Shown: positions 42,801 through 57,800 of the stretch, piece by piece | Position numbering within the stretch: position 1 is the first letter of the stretch | How the letters are laid out: every line of letters begins with the position of its first letter | The notes under the pieces: model-generated | Databases searched by the model: none | What the model saw: only the letters and a program-made list of their open reading frames with translations | Told to the model about the DNA's origin: nothing | Assembly (NCBI RefSeq): GCF_043641665.1 | Contig: NC_092190.1 | Location: forward strand, 5,393,048-5,457,047 | Origin: Enoplosus armatus | Taxonomy: Eukaryota; Chordata; Actinopteri; Centrarchiformes; Enoplosidae | Reading direction: 5' to 3' | DNA length: 64,000 nucleotides | Position numbers and translations under genes: made by a program

Positions 42801-45800
42801 ATGACGTGTAAAAGAAAATCAAGGGAAAATCCAATAGGGTGAAGGTCAAGTTATGCTCATGAGAACATTTTATAGACATCAGAGAAAGAAGAGTGCTGGA
42901 AAATTAGTGGTGTCATAAAGCAGGGACAAGAGTAAGAGTCAAAACTCAGCAGTCGCCCTTTTAGTGTGACGATGAAGCTTAGTTAAGGGGACAGGATTCA
43001 GCAGACGATGCACCAAGAGCGGGATTGTGGGAAGGCACTCGGTTGAGAGCGTGATGCTGTTTCCATCACCTCTCAGTCAGGCGTACCTCGCACAGGATTT
43101 GAGTGGCATTCCTTGCTCTCAAAAGCTCCGGAGTTTCCTCCAGTACAGTTAGCCCTTTACCCTTCACTCCCTCTTCTAGATCCCTCCTGTACTCTCTCTA
43201 CAGGACGGAAGAGGAACAGAGAGACTGCAGAGAAGGGCAACACAGGCAGGCCAGGCCAAGGCATACAGACACAGACAGTACAGAGGGAAAGCTCTGTTGC
43301 TTGCCCTTTGAGCTCAAAGTCACCAATCCTCCCACGAAAATAAGAATCTTAAGCAGTGACAGGTCTATTAGGTCTATCAAATCATTATATTACATTACAT
43401 GTTATATTGCCACAGAGAGAGTGGAGATGTTGGTGACTTTGGCAAGAATCCTCATAAAAGACAAGGAGAACCACGTTTTATCAGAAACAAAAACAGCAAA
43501 AACAACAACAACAACGAAACTGTTCAAGTCAGCATTTCACCTTAAAAACATTGTGGGTCATTCAAATTACTGCATGCATGCATGCATGCAGACTATTTAA
43601 CATTAACCTGTTGGTCTCCTGATGGTGAAATTATGAGTCCAAGATATCAGTGGATCCAAAAAAACAATACTAACTACTCCACTACAAGTCACACAATAGA
43701 TAGGGAGGAGATGGATGAATGTTGCATTATTAATAGTTTATAGGTGGGTAGTGAGTCATGCAAAGAAAAACTAAACTTTAACTGCATGGGTGGACCTATA
43801 AGAAGTCAAGAAAGAAGGAAACACTTGAGGGATTAAAAAAAAAGTGGTGAAAAGAAAGAGGGACCGTGGTTGTGATGTAGTCTTAGTATGATTATGAAAC
43901 ATGGGTGAGGTAAATAGGGGAGGTTGTCGGGGAAAAATTATCCTTTAGTTACCTCACTGGCTATTTTGGTGGCGTGTCTGACATGTAACATGGAAGGGGT
44001 GACCTCCAAGCCTGAGAGGTTCTTGCCCCTCATGTGCTCCTCAAAGTCCTTCTTATAGTCTTTCTATTGGCCGCAAAGATAAAACAGGGGACAGACAGAG
44101 CTCAGATAACCACATGCAAGCAGTGCTGGTTCACAATGCAGTTACCTCATCCTGGTGTGCACCATTCTCCTTATAATGACACCAAGTCCTGTATCCGCAG
44201 TCTTTAAATGTGAGTATTTGTGCAATGTGTACGAGTGCATTTGTGAAGTGTAGGAGTGAGGAAGCAACTCTAATGTTTGGAGTCTGGAGTTTGTCACAGG
44301 AATAATGATAATCAAACTAAGTGTATTAAATGACTACAATCAAACAATATATAATTCAGGCTCCATTGAAATGTTCACAGACTGAGACAAACTAGACAAA
44401 TATACTTTACCGTTGCCATCCCATCACGAGAGAGATTAAGCTGTCTGAACTTATAATATACACAGTATTAGGAAGCAACAATAGATATATGTGTTGGGTA
44501 AGTTTAATTTTAACACATTTTACACTGCCTTCTCCCAGTTTTTTTTTTATCAAGCAAAGCTAGTTAAGAGTAGGAAATGGTGAAGGACTAACAGTGGGAG
44601 TGATAATTCATTGTGATCTGAATTGTCAAAAAAATGAAAGCAACAAACAAATCACAAGATATTGTAACTAATAAGCACCAACACACAGTCTTGATTGAAT
44701 AAACTGGCATTAAAGGCACTGTAAAAGGTCTTTCCAAACTTCAGAAACATTCTGTAAGTCCGATATAAACAATACCTGGACATCCAACAAGCTGAAGCAT
44801 ATCAATATATAACAAGAGGCATTACAATACAGGTTAACACAGAGCAAGCACCGAAGAGTCTTCAGCCTGAGAGACAGGCTTATAATACAAAGTGTATTGT
44901 ATTTGTGGCTATTTTAAACACAGAGGAGACGGACAGGGTATTTACCTGGCTCTGCATGTGCTGGGCCTCCTTAGCAGTCACATATGTGGGGGTCTCAAAG
45001 TCCAGCATGGCCTTGCCCTTGTCCTTCTCATACTTCTCCTTGTATTTCACCTGAACAGCCCACACACATATGATGTCAACTGCTTTCAACAGACAGTTTG
45101 AAAAAATATCATGCAAGTACATTATATAGTGGTTTCCATTCATTTCAGTATGGTAGGAAAATCAAATAGAAAAACTGTAAGAGGTGTTTAAGTTGTGTAA
45201 TCAATCACAGCAAGCATCGAGACTGCATTGGTAAATGTTCAATTACAGTTAAAATACTGTAATGTGCCAATGCTGACGTGAATGCAGATAGATTTGAAAA
45301 GCCTGCACTGCCTTATCTCATAATAACAATGTATAAATGTTCACTGTGATGGATTACACAACTGTTTCAATAGTTTAATAATTGATTCTTATATTGTATG
45401 GGCATTAATGGAAACTTATAGCTGTACAAATGTACAATATCATACATAAATGTCACCATTTGATGTATTGTACCAGAGTTACCACCCAAAGCTGTTATGT
45501 TGTCCTCAACTTAAATTATAAACAAATTCATTCAACCCCCGCCTGTAACTGCAAGAACTGAAGACATATCATATACACACAGTGTGTTCGAGTGGGTGGA
45601 GTGTTTATTGACCCCCAGAGTCTGTACCACTTACGTTGCTCTGAAGTTCAGAGGCCTCCTTGAGATGGAGCTGCTCTGGTGTGTCAGGAATCATATGGTA
45701 GTGACCCTTACTCTCCTCAAATTTCTTCTTGTAGCAGTACTACGGGGGAATTCCCAGTCAAGTAAGACAGCTCAGTACAGCAAACGAGAAAAAGAGCGTC

Positions 45801-48800
45801 TGTCTGGAGTTTACTCCCATCCATTACATAGTACAAAAAAGCCTCATATTTTATGACAGAAACAAAAATAGTAACATTATAACTGTGAAAACAGCTCTCA
45901 GCAATGTCAAAAAATATGACATGCTGACAAAACATTAAGTGGAAATGAAAAATGGCAGTTGAAAATTGTGTGAAAAATTATGTAGAATCAACGGAAAGGC
46001 ATGGAGTTAATAAAAGACTGGTTTTGTACAAACTACTGGGGGAAATAAATCAAACTGAAAGAGTGAAGGAGTAGAGGTTATAGAAGGTGATAGTATGGGA
46101 AGGTCAAAGGTCAAGGGTGAGAAGGGTAAGGGTCACTACCAGATGAGGTGACAGAATAATGGATGTTTGGATGATAGAGTTTAGTGCATAAACCCATGAG
46201 ATGGTCAATAATCTGCAGCACGTTGATTGTTACTGTGGTACGTGGGGTGACGGAAGCACTGAGTTCAGACACATTTCAATGAACCGCAGAGGGTGCACTG
46301 AAACTGGACTGACTCCCAGCAGCTTCCTGGGTGGTAATGTGAGAGGGTTAAGGGCCAATGATATCTTACGTTGCTGGACAGTTTGCTGGTGCTCAGGTTG
46401 TGCTGCATGGACAGAGACTCAGCCATGTCAGTCACAGGCTTGTGGATCTTCTTCAGGTCACCCTTGTACTTAACCTGCAGGTGGTGTTCGCAGACACAGT
46501 AATTACAAATTAACATATCTCACAGTTGGTGATCTTTGTAACTTATATATGGTTAACCTCAGATTATTAATGGTGTTTTATAATAGATTTGGGCTACTTC
46601 ATAGGTGGTTGACAGAATGAGGTCGCTGTTTGTTGTTAAAAGGAACAATGCCGGTTATGCGAGCACCTACCTCACTAGCCAGTGCGCTGGCGTCCTTCAA
46701 AGTCTTGTAAATCTTACTCTCCTTCAGGTCATACTGTGGTTTCTTTCCTTTCATCTCCTTGTCAAACTTCTCCTTGTACTTCAGCTATTGGGGTGGGATA
46801 AATGTGAGAGTTAGTGTAAGTGGGAACTGCTGAGGGGACAAAAACCAGTGGAATATTTACAGACTCCATCCAACTGGAAACATTTAAAAGGACAACATAA
46901 TGCTTTTTCTATAGTGTATAAAAAGGGACAAGTAACTCAGATTTCTTGTAGATACTTTTATGTAAATGCTTTGGACATGCTGTGTACTGTATGCTTCTCA
47001 TCTGTAGTTTGTATCCCTTGTTATACAAGAAGAACAACTGTAGTCAGACTGTGTATCCTCTCAAAGTGATTTTTTTACATGCATCAATTCAGTTCTCCTT
47101 TTCATTCAGCAGTGATAGTGCTAATTAGTCTTACAAGTCTTAGACATTAGAATGCATCTCAAATGAGTTTCAAGTGAAAATCTGTAACTCCTATATGATT
47201 TCCTCTGTTGGAAACTGCTGCTAAACTGTGATTGTTGTCATTATTTTGTTCCTGACCTTATGAAGAAACTACAATATTTTGGAGCTGTTAAAGTTTAAGT
47301 TGACTAGGTCAGTGTCTGTAGTCCTCGGGCAGGCAATAGTTGAAAGCACAGATGTTAAGAATAAAAGCATTGACAATAAAATCAATGATACTATGCAGAT
47401 ATAAACAGAGCCTGCACTACATAGATAGGCAGCTCTTATGACGCACAGAATCAACAATAGCATGTTAACACCTGTGCTTAAAGGTACCAGCCTCTGATTT
47501 GACTACACAAGATGCATTTTAGTGCCAAGCGTGAACAGAGCCTAATACAGCGTTCTGTGATCCTCATAAACGCAACATGGACATCATATATAATAAAGTA
47601 TATATGGAAGAAGTAGGGCAGTACGATTGTGGTCGTGTTTCAGAGGGAGTCTGGATTGTTTATCTGCAGATCAGATCAGAGAAAGTGAGACAAAGCAATA
47701 TCCTGAAACAGTGTCTTAGAAAACCACGTAAATCCAGCAGTAATAATGAATTAATCTGCACTGTTAACTTAGCCTACACTGCCCTCTAGTATCCAGATAA
47801 AAAGCAAGAACCTCAGCATTGTTGACTACTGGATATAAACGTCAAGCTTGTTCACTTTTAGAATTCAGCGACCCAGGAGAAAAGTGGGAAAATTACAAAC
47901 ATGTTGAACAAAATAAATAAAAGATTCATTAACATACAGTATTGGCACCAGTGCAGCAAATGCAGTAATGCAACACTTGTCTATGCTTAGGAATGAGCCA
48001 CAGCTTGTCAGGCAAGCAAAAGAGCAGAGGATGCACACAATGCTTAACTGCACAGGTTTGTAAGCCAAATCAAACTAATCACTGTTGATAAAGTATATAA
48101 AGGATTTGATAATCTGAATCAAATCCTTTATAAAAGTTGCTTATGGCTTAAGACCCAGTGAACCAGAACCAGGACTCAGTAAAATAAGAAATCAACGAAT
48201 CAGTCAGTCAATAGGTCGATAAGAATGGAACAGAAAGACAGAGGAGACAGACATATAGAAGCAGCCCTTCGGTTTCAGGGCATGAACCTCCTTACATCAC
48301 TAGTCACGGCACTCATTTTCTTAATGTGGCGCATCTGGGGGGTATCATAGGAAGCTGCTCCATGGAGGGAGGGCTTGGCCTCCACCTACAAAGCGCAGTG
48401 AGATGGAAGGATGAGAACACATAGGCTAGGACATTATGGAAGGAGAGAGGAGAGGAAAGAGGTGAGGAATAAGGAGGGTAAAGTATAGAAGGACGGAGGA
48501 GTGTAGGTTTAAGGATGGGGGTGGGACATGTACAATGATATGAGCAGTTAAACATGTAAATATTTTTATGGAGTCACAACGACAGATTAAGGCATGGATT
48601 ATAATGCAGGATGGTAGAGGAAGCGCTATGGAAGAGCTGCTAGTTCTATCGTTAAGACTGCTGCTAAGCATCTACCACAGCAATACTAGTCTGCAAATAT
48701 TAGCTTATGGAAGCTGGTCTGACAATGACAGACACCTGACCTTTGCTGGTGTAATATGGCTTCCACTGACTGATTCCAGCCATCTTGTATGTAAAATAAA

Positions 48801-51800
48801 TAAAGGAAACATTTTCTAGGAGATGATAACTGTAGGGAACCAGTGGGAAAGCAGCATGACTGGCTCGGGGCTTCAGGAGACAGATGGTTGATGTGGTTCG
48901 GTGTACCTGGCTGGTCAGCTTGGACACCTCAGTGGCCAGAGCGATGTCTGGGCGGTGGACCAGAGAACCTCCACGGCTGGCCTCCTCGCGGGCCTTGTCA
49001 CGGTAGCCGACCTGATAGGGACAAGACCAGAATCAGTGGTCCATGTACAAACTGCAGTGGTGGTCTTGGCTTAGAACCAAAGATGAACCAACAAAAAAAA
49101 ACAGTTCACATCATTGTTGTTTTTTAGTCAAACAGTGTTGGTATGGTACAGCATTTTCTAGGGAAAAATGTGCCTTCATGTGGTGGACCTTTCGGGGATC
49201 ACGCCCATGTGACATATTTGCGCTTCTTCTTTGGCGTTCTTCTCATTAAAAGGTCTAATAACATCCAGCGAGCAGTTGAGCTGTGGGACAGGTTTATATC
49301 TATCTACATCTATTTATGGTTAACTGTGGAAGTGAAAATCAGGCTTGTGCACTTGACAAGATTCTGCATATTTCTGCCTTGGTGTGTACAAGTTTTAGTC
49401 TTTAACCTATGAGTTTGAGTTACCTCACTGATAAGTCTGGCAGCCTGGGTAGCCTTCTTAATGTCAGGACGGTCGACTACAGAGGTGTAGTGTAGGTTGG
49501 CTTTGGCATCCTTCTTGTAGGAAACCTGTGGGTTTGGGCAGAAGAGCAGACAGAATACAGTAACAGTGTAGCAACAACTGACAAGCACATCAAAAGAGAA
49601 ATACGAGAGGCCGTGAAACTATCCCAACGTGGAGTTTGTATGCTGCAAATAAAATCAATACAATGTTATTTTAGCACAATTTTGGAGACTCACGCTGCTC
49701 TGATTCTTGGCCACTGACATGGCGTGCTGAACATCAGGTGGAACAATCATGTGGTTGTACACTGACTTGCCCTTTTCCTTCTCAAACTTTGCTTTGTACA
49801 ATTTCTGTAAAGAGAGAGAGGAATGTCAAGGCCAGCAGCACAAAAACAGTCCAGGATTATGAGATGGCTGAGTTCATTTTGTAAAATAAATGAGAGACAG
49901 TTGTACCCCGCTGACAAGCTTGTTGATCTCCTTGCTGTGGGCAGTGTCACGAGTCTCGGACAGGGTAGTGAATGAGCCAGACTGCATGTCCTTCTTACTG
50001 GCCTCCTTGTATTTGCTCTGGGGATGAAAATGTGTTGTTTGTTAAAGTCATGAAAAACACTATTTGGTGTAATAGGTCTTCTTAACCTCCACATCCTTAA
50101 GGTTACAAAAAATGGTTGACTTTTTACTGAACGATACCTCTGATGCCAGAGTGCGCACAGCCTTGGCATGGAGGATTTGAGGAGTGTCCTGGACCGGCAC
50201 ATATTGGCCCTTTGTCTTTTCATACTTCTCTTTGTACTTCACCTGGAGGGAAGCAACGAGTAAAGTTTTAGTTTGTTAAACATTCAATGCGGAAGTAGTC
50301 TTGTTGTTTGAAATGACTAAAAAAAGATCCTTCGGTGAGTTAACTTCATGAAAGAGAAAAAACTTACAGTGCTGGCCATTTCTGCATTTTTCATAGCCAG
50401 GAGGGTGAGCTTGTCATCAACCACAGGTATCACACAGCCCTTCATCATCTCTTTGTCGTACTTGTACTCAACCTGTGGGTGAAACAATGGGAGCAAAATT
50501 AGACCAACACTGTTGGATGTTGTTCAAATGAAAAATGAAAATCACACATATAAAGATGAAGCACCAACTCACATCACTCTGTTGCAAGGAGTTCTTGGCA
50601 GCGTTGACAAAGTCGGGTCTGTCTGTTGTCCAGATCCACTTGTTCTTGGTGGCTTCATATTTCTTCTTGTAGTCAAGCTGAAAACGGAAGAAAATTGTGG
50701 GTATGTCGAGTTAAACTTCAATCAGTAATGAACAGAAAGTGATATTTCCTGATATTGTCACTAAAGATACTTACATTGGTGATGTTCTTGTAGGCCTCCT
50801 TGGCAGCACGAATATCATGAGCCTCAGGGTCAATGTTGATCTGGGCCTTGCTCTTCTCATACACTTCTCTATACTTCAGCTGCAAGATGCATGAAAAACA
50901 CATCATCAAACACAGACCTGTATTTCGTATTTTGGCTTCCTCTGCTTCCTATGCCTCTGTAAAAAGGCAGCCAGCCTGAGTGGGACTTACATTGCTGGTT
51001 ATGTCCTTGACCTTCTTCATGTGCTGCTGGTGTGGAGTGTCATAAGGCAAGGTGTACCCCTTAGCCTTGGTCTTGTTGTACTCCATCTTGTAGATGATCT
51101 GAGGAATAATCATCATCACATAGTCAGGAGCAATTCAAAAGACACCAAAACATAAATAAAATCATTGAGCACTTTTTAATACTTAAAACATTCAACCCAC
51201 TGAACAAAAACAAATCAAAATGAAAAACTTACATCGCTGATTTTCTTGCTGCGTTTGTGAGCCTCATACTCAGGAGTCTCCAGAACCGAGGTGAACTTGT
51301 CCTTGGCCCGTTCATACTGCTCCCTGTACCTCCACTGATGGAGGACGATAATGTGTAAACACAAGAAAGTTAGTGTCACTCATGATCAATTTGCGACTGC
51401 AATCATTTGCTTTTATTCATGTGTATTCTAACAACTTGTCTTGCTTCTAATTTATGCAGCTAAAGTAAAGATACGAACTGCCCAAGAAAAGGGGTGAATG
51501 AATTCCTGAAAACAGATGTTGGAGTGCTCTTAAAAAGACAATTCAGACAATTTAAGTAAGAGAGACAGTGATTGACAAGAAGTTACTTTTCAGTATTAAA
51601 CTTGAAACAATCACTTTTTTTTATTACATAATAAAGCTAAGGTGTAAAAACAATTACATTCTTTTGTTTTTCATTTATTGTTCTTATTGTTCTTGGACAG
51701 TCCTCTGATAGTAAAAGAGCAAAGTCAGAAACAGTTGACTAACATGGATTATGTAACCTTTCACTGACTAAAAATAATACAATATGTCTAATGAGTGAAG

Positions 51801-54800
51801 TGGTGCCATGCATGAATATATAAAAACATGCTTTATGAAACATGCACAAGCATAGAGGGAGTTATTTTCCAGGTGAAAATGAAGACGAGGACACGTGTTA
51901 CCACTATTCAGTTATGACAGTCTGCAGTGCCCACGTAGCTCACGGTGACCAGCAGTCCATCTTATGCTATTGCTCACTGAATCGGAGGCTGATATATATA
52001 GAGGGGCTTCAATAAAGATGGTGTTTACTCAAGAGAAGACAGTGACAGTCAGAGTCACTCAGAAATGTCTCGCTTTATCACAGCATTTTAGTAGTATCAA
52101 AAAAGAAAAACATATGGGAAGAAAGCAAAATGTCAAACTGTATAACAGGTGACTAATGTATAGATGCATTATATCCTCCGTCTCTTCAGACGCTTCAGTC
52201 TGTAATGCTGCAATTTGCTACATTTCCAACACATTCTGACTGTCTGTCTGCTGTTGGGCAACTACTGCACTGCATTTAAGATGAGACAAAGGTTCTGTAA
52301 TCAATGAGGCATAAAGAAAAGTGGATAGGTGATGGAGGGATTAGAGCATGAAGGATAAGGATGGAATGTGTGGAAGTTAAAACCGATTTAGGAATTAACA
52401 TGGGTTGACTGGAGGGAATGGGTTTTTTACAGGATGTGATAAGACCTTGTCCAGAAACAGCAGGGAGCAACACAGTAACCTGGTGACTTTCATCTATGAC
52501 TGTGAGTTTATTTTCTGCTTGTTTCTGGACAGGGATCAGAGTTACCGTGGTTCACTGCTCTGTGGCTGTTTACCTTACTGCTCATAGTGGACTGGTAAAG
52601 GGCTGTGAGGATGTCAGGGCGGAGTAGCTCATTGCAGCCACTCTTTAGCAGATCCTTTGCTCTGGATTTATATAATGCCTGTCCACACACACAACGACAT
52701 ACACACACACAGCATGCCATAGTTGAGGACACATGAAAAACAGCAGTAACACTGGGAGGACTGGAGAAGTACTCCAGAGATCCACGTGTGACGAAGGAGC
52801 TGTTTGTCCTCATCTGTACCTTCAGAGTGACAGAAATCATCATCTTCAGTAGTGCTTCAGTAAGTTTTCTAATGGATTGTTTCATGAACAAGCATAATTT
52901 GTAAATGAGCGATCAAACTGTCTCTCTGATGGCACAGATAAAGGAGAGTCCCGCTCACTCAAGATAGCGTTCCAGCTTCTATTTGAGTGGCACTGTTTAC
53001 AATAACCTGTGTGGGACGAAAAGAAAGAAAGAGAACGAGCAGAGACTGATACGGACAGGGAGAGAAATGTATCGTGTTGGAAGGACTATCATGCGACGAC
53101 GACGACCACCGGCAGGTCTGTCGACGACCTCATGCACCAGTGACAGAGGTCTGGAGGACCGGGCTGGAGGTAGCAGCAGAGGAGGCAGGCCGGTCGTACA
53201 ACACGACCAGGGCGTTTACCTGGCTCAACTTCCTGTTCTCCCTGGCCAGTTGGTATCTAGGATCATCTGCAGTTATGGTGAACTTATCCTTGGTCTTCTC
53301 ATAATTAGCTCTGTAGACCCTCTGCTCAGAATGTCAGAAAGTAGTTAAAGACAAATGTCCAGAAAACAATGCGCACTGTCATGTGATGAGACTTTTCCAG
53401 GGGACAAAGGACACACAACAAGTTGATATAAAGAACAATGGGCACATTCTAAACACCTGGTATTATAGTTACACAGAAAAAGGAGGAGGAGCAGGTCATA
53501 AACAATAGAGGCAATAATCAAATAATACTATGAATTCACTTTTACCTCCAAAGTGAGAATCCCATAGAGATGCACAGACAGACAGAGAAATGTGATTAAC
53601 GATTAAAGTATCTATTTTACAAATGGGTTCAACAAAATAATTATAATAATGATTTTGCTATAAAAATACTTTTTTCAACGACTGTATTACGTTAAAGAAT
53701 GAAAGGACTCACATCGTTGATGAGAATGGAGGCACTCTTGGCAGCCTGGAAGAACGGAGTGTCGGAGGTATACTTGAAGTTGCCTCTGTTCTTCTCAAAG
53801 GAGGATTTGTACAGTCTCTGTTACCAAGAAATGAAACTGTTATTAGAAACATGCAGAATAATACAATATACAATAAAAAAGTATACTTTTAATATGGATT
53901 TAAGACATCATAAGAAGTACATGGTATTTTCTATAGTATGAAATAAACAGACATATATTTTATCAAGTTATTGACATTACAAATGGTCAATGATGACTTA
54001 AATAGATCCTTCACCTCGCTGTACAGCTTCTTGTTCCTCTCAGCCTGCACCAGCTCAGGTGTGTCCCACACAAAGCAGCCAATACCCTTCAGCCAATCCA
54101 GGTCCTCCTTGTATTTGACCTAGAGAGTGACATAAAAAGGGATTTAATTTAAGTGTTACATAGTGTGTCAATGATACTATATGCCCTTCTACTTTCTATG
54201 GGTAAATATTTCAACACTGGGTGCATAATTTTGGAATGCAAGTCAACAGTACTCACGTTGCTGACGTTATCATTGACAATTCTGCTGAAGAAGAACTCAG
54301 GACGGTCGGGGATGGACTTCCATGTACCCAGAGAGTTAATGTACTTCTCCCTGTATTTAACCTGAGGAAGAGAGATGAAGGAGCTCAAATCAAAAGAATC
54401 TTAAAATCTTTGTCAACATAGTCTAAATATAAATATATGAATATATTCAAAACAAATAATCAACCAGTTAATTTCAATTGCTGACCTCGCTGATGTCATC
54501 AGTGACTCTGCGGTGGTAGGTGATGTCCAGAGCATCCTTGACTGTGCGGTAGTGGCCCTTGGAGAGCTCAAAGGTCTCTTTGTAACGCAGCTGAAGACAT
54601 GAAGAACACAATGTGTCACATGTTCATCAAACACAAATACATATAGCATCTTCTCTCTCTCAGTCATTATTATTCAAAGGCAAATGCCACATTTTTGCAG
54701 TAATTTGTACAGACAGTATTTTGAGGTTTAGTTGAAAGTTTATGAAACAATATTTAAAAAATCTCTATTAGCCAATGAAATTCTCAGCTCAATTGGTAGC

Positions 54801-57800
54801 AGTAGGTGCAGTAACACAGGTTTAATTACAGGTTTTAGATTCTACTGCTGACCAGTTAATATCTATATATAATATATAAAAGTACAATGGCATTATATAT
54901 CCTCAGATTCAAACGTAGGTTTACTGGTAAACGGAAGGTTGAACCAATGAGCATACTCACATCGCTGGACTGGAGGTAGGATTTCTTGGCACGGATCAGG
55001 AGAGGTGTGTCAGCAATGGCAGTGTATCTGTGCTTCATCTTCTCATACTGTTCTTTGTATTTATTCTAAGGGAAGAAATAATTCATGCAACACATCAGGA
55101 TTTTTTTTCAGAAGACAGATCATTCTTGTTAAATAATTTTGATGACTGAGTTCACTGAGAACATGTACAGAAATTCCTACTCTGTAGCAGTAAGCCAGCT
55201 ACAAAAAATAACTGAATGAAAACACAAACACTACTAAGATATTCTCATTTAAATTCTATGGAGGTGAGAGGTTTTGAAGGCACAATCGTGGAAAGCCATG
55301 TCAAAATAAAGAAGAACTGAGGAAGACTTACTTCACTGTAGACCACTTTCATTTTTCTAGCAAGGCATGAGCTTGGAGTTTCAGATTCTGGAGTGAAATG
55401 AGCTCTCTCCTTAGCAGCCAAATCTGTGTACTGGTACTGTAGAGAAACAGACAAAATGATGATCAGATTATCAGGAAAATAAAATAAATCTGTGTAAAAC
55501 AATACATTGGTGATGGCATAAATGAACTTGCTTTGTTGGTCAGCTGCTGGGCCCATTTGGCTCTCTTGATGTCCACAGAGTCCACAGTGGTGGTGACCTT
55601 GGCCATTTCCTCCTTGCTAACGGCTTTATAGATCAGCTGAAAATAGAGGAGTGAAAAAGTCAACATCGGGAGACACTGCAAGCTACTTAACTGCAAAAGC
55701 ATTTACTTTTATTTGGAGATCTGAAAATTCAGCAACTATAATGTGATAGTATGATAGTGAAGTGTGTTTGGGGAAAATGGCTCACGTTGCTCATGTGGGT
55801 CTTTAGCTCAGTCACACGATTATACTCTGGTGTGTCCAGGACCACGGAGAAGTTGGCAAGGTTCTTCTTAGCCTCCACTGGATAGTTTGTCTGTAAAGGT
55901 GAAAAACAGGCCATACAAATGATCGTGATGCCACCACAGGAAGTTGATTATGATATGAAAATGAATGATACCAATATAAAGGGATATTCTATCCAAAAGG
56001 AAACACATACCTTGAATTTGGTGATGTTGCGGACGTGGACCATCTCTGGGGTGTCATACAGGAAACAGCCAAGGCCTCTCAGCCACATCAGATCCTCTTT
56101 GTATTTCAGCTAAACACAGAAAATGATTTTAACAAACATTTTCTAACAAAATACATTTAAGTTAAGTTGTGTGTCAAACTTATGACTCTTTTCCTCAAAC
56201 CTCGCTGGTGATCTCATTGACATGGTAGCAGTGCATCAGCTGGGGTGTCATGGGCATAGAGATCAGCTGGCCTCTGCTGTTGTAGTATTTCTCTCTGTAG
56301 CACAACTAGAATGAGAAGGGAACAAAAAAGTGGCATGAATAGAACATACTAATCAACTCCATCAAGCTACATGAATAAAAATAGGCACATGAAGGACATA
56401 AATTGTGTGACAATGGTTCCATACGTCGCTGAGGTGCTCCTGGTTCATCTTGACTTGTCTGATATCAGGGGTGTCGTAGGTTGTGTGGATCTTGTCCTTT
56501 TGCTTGTGGTAAGTCTCCTGATACAGACGCTGTGGAAGGGAAGAAGGTAACATATGAGATTGTTTTATCCAGTAAAAGTGTCACATGGTAGTAATGTAAA
56601 TCTCCATCAACACCAATGTGTCTGGGGTCAACAATAGCAGAAGTGTGTTATCTTACATTGTTGGTGATCTTGTTAGCCTTCCTTGCGTTGACGAAGTTGA
56701 CACCCTCTGGATGAAGAGTGTAGGCCTTAGCCTTCATCATCTCATAGGCCTCCTTGTACTTCACCTACCCAAATAAAAGTAGAAAAGTATATGATTCAGT
56801 AACATCAAAACTACATTAGCAAAACGTTTTAATTGCTTGATGATTCAAGACAGTGACAGTACTTACATTGCTGGTGACCACGCTGTTCATCTTAGCCTGC
56901 TTGATGAGTGGGGTGTCGTGGGGCAGGGAGTAACCAGTGGGCATGGAGTTCTTGTTGGCCTCCTTGTACCAGTTCTAGGAGAGGCCAAGACAGCATGGTG
57001 AGACGGGATGCATTTTAGCATGAAAAACATACCATATATACCAATAGATACAGAGAAACACACATACTGACTGAACAAAATTAAGTAAAAACCTCAAAAC
57101 TAGGTAAACTCTTAAAAGGAAACAATTTCAGTATTTATAATTTCATTTTTTTTATTTAACAAAGACAAGTGCTGTGCCAGTCACTCAAATAACTCCCTAT
57201 TTGCAACTTAAAGAAGTGCACTATGTTTACTTTCTGCCAGTTCTTCATGAAGAAATCCATTTGCACTATACTGTAGGACCCACACAAATTCCCACAATGA
57301 AATGAAAAATACAGTGTAGCACAGCTGTAAGAGCTACAAAAATTAAAGTACACTACACACTACACCTGTGTCGTGATGTGATGATTGTTCATGTGTCCAG
57401 AATCTTAAATAACTGTTCATTATAGCATAAACAATATAGTGTGTATTGTGTAGGCTGCTTCTTCTATCCAGAATTTAAAAAACATATATTCCTACAGTAT
57501 ACATATTGTATATATAGGAGAGTGATTTCCACATAAGTACACTGAATATTAAGAAATATTATCTTACATCACTCTGGATGTAGTTAGCCAGGCGTGCCCT
57601 CTCTGTGTCAATGGTAACAGCAGGAGCAGTGGTGGTGCCCTTGATATTGGCGTTGTAATCATAGCGGTAGTGCAGCTGGAAAAAGAGAAGAAAAGAAGAT
57701 GAGATGAGATGTGACATCAGGATTTTTTGTTACGTAATGAAATATAGAAAGTAATGAGTCAACACTGTTAAGTACATTTAAAGAGTCACTTACATCGCTC

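Noticed and set aside
43103..43600. 165-codon plus-strand open frame
   Set aside because: It starts inside neb exon N18 in antisense and continues through intron; no similarity.
57230..57275. Possible extra neb exon in the N49/N50 intron
   Set aside because: Some codons resemble a module, but there is no YK start, no DTP core and no fitting splice pair.
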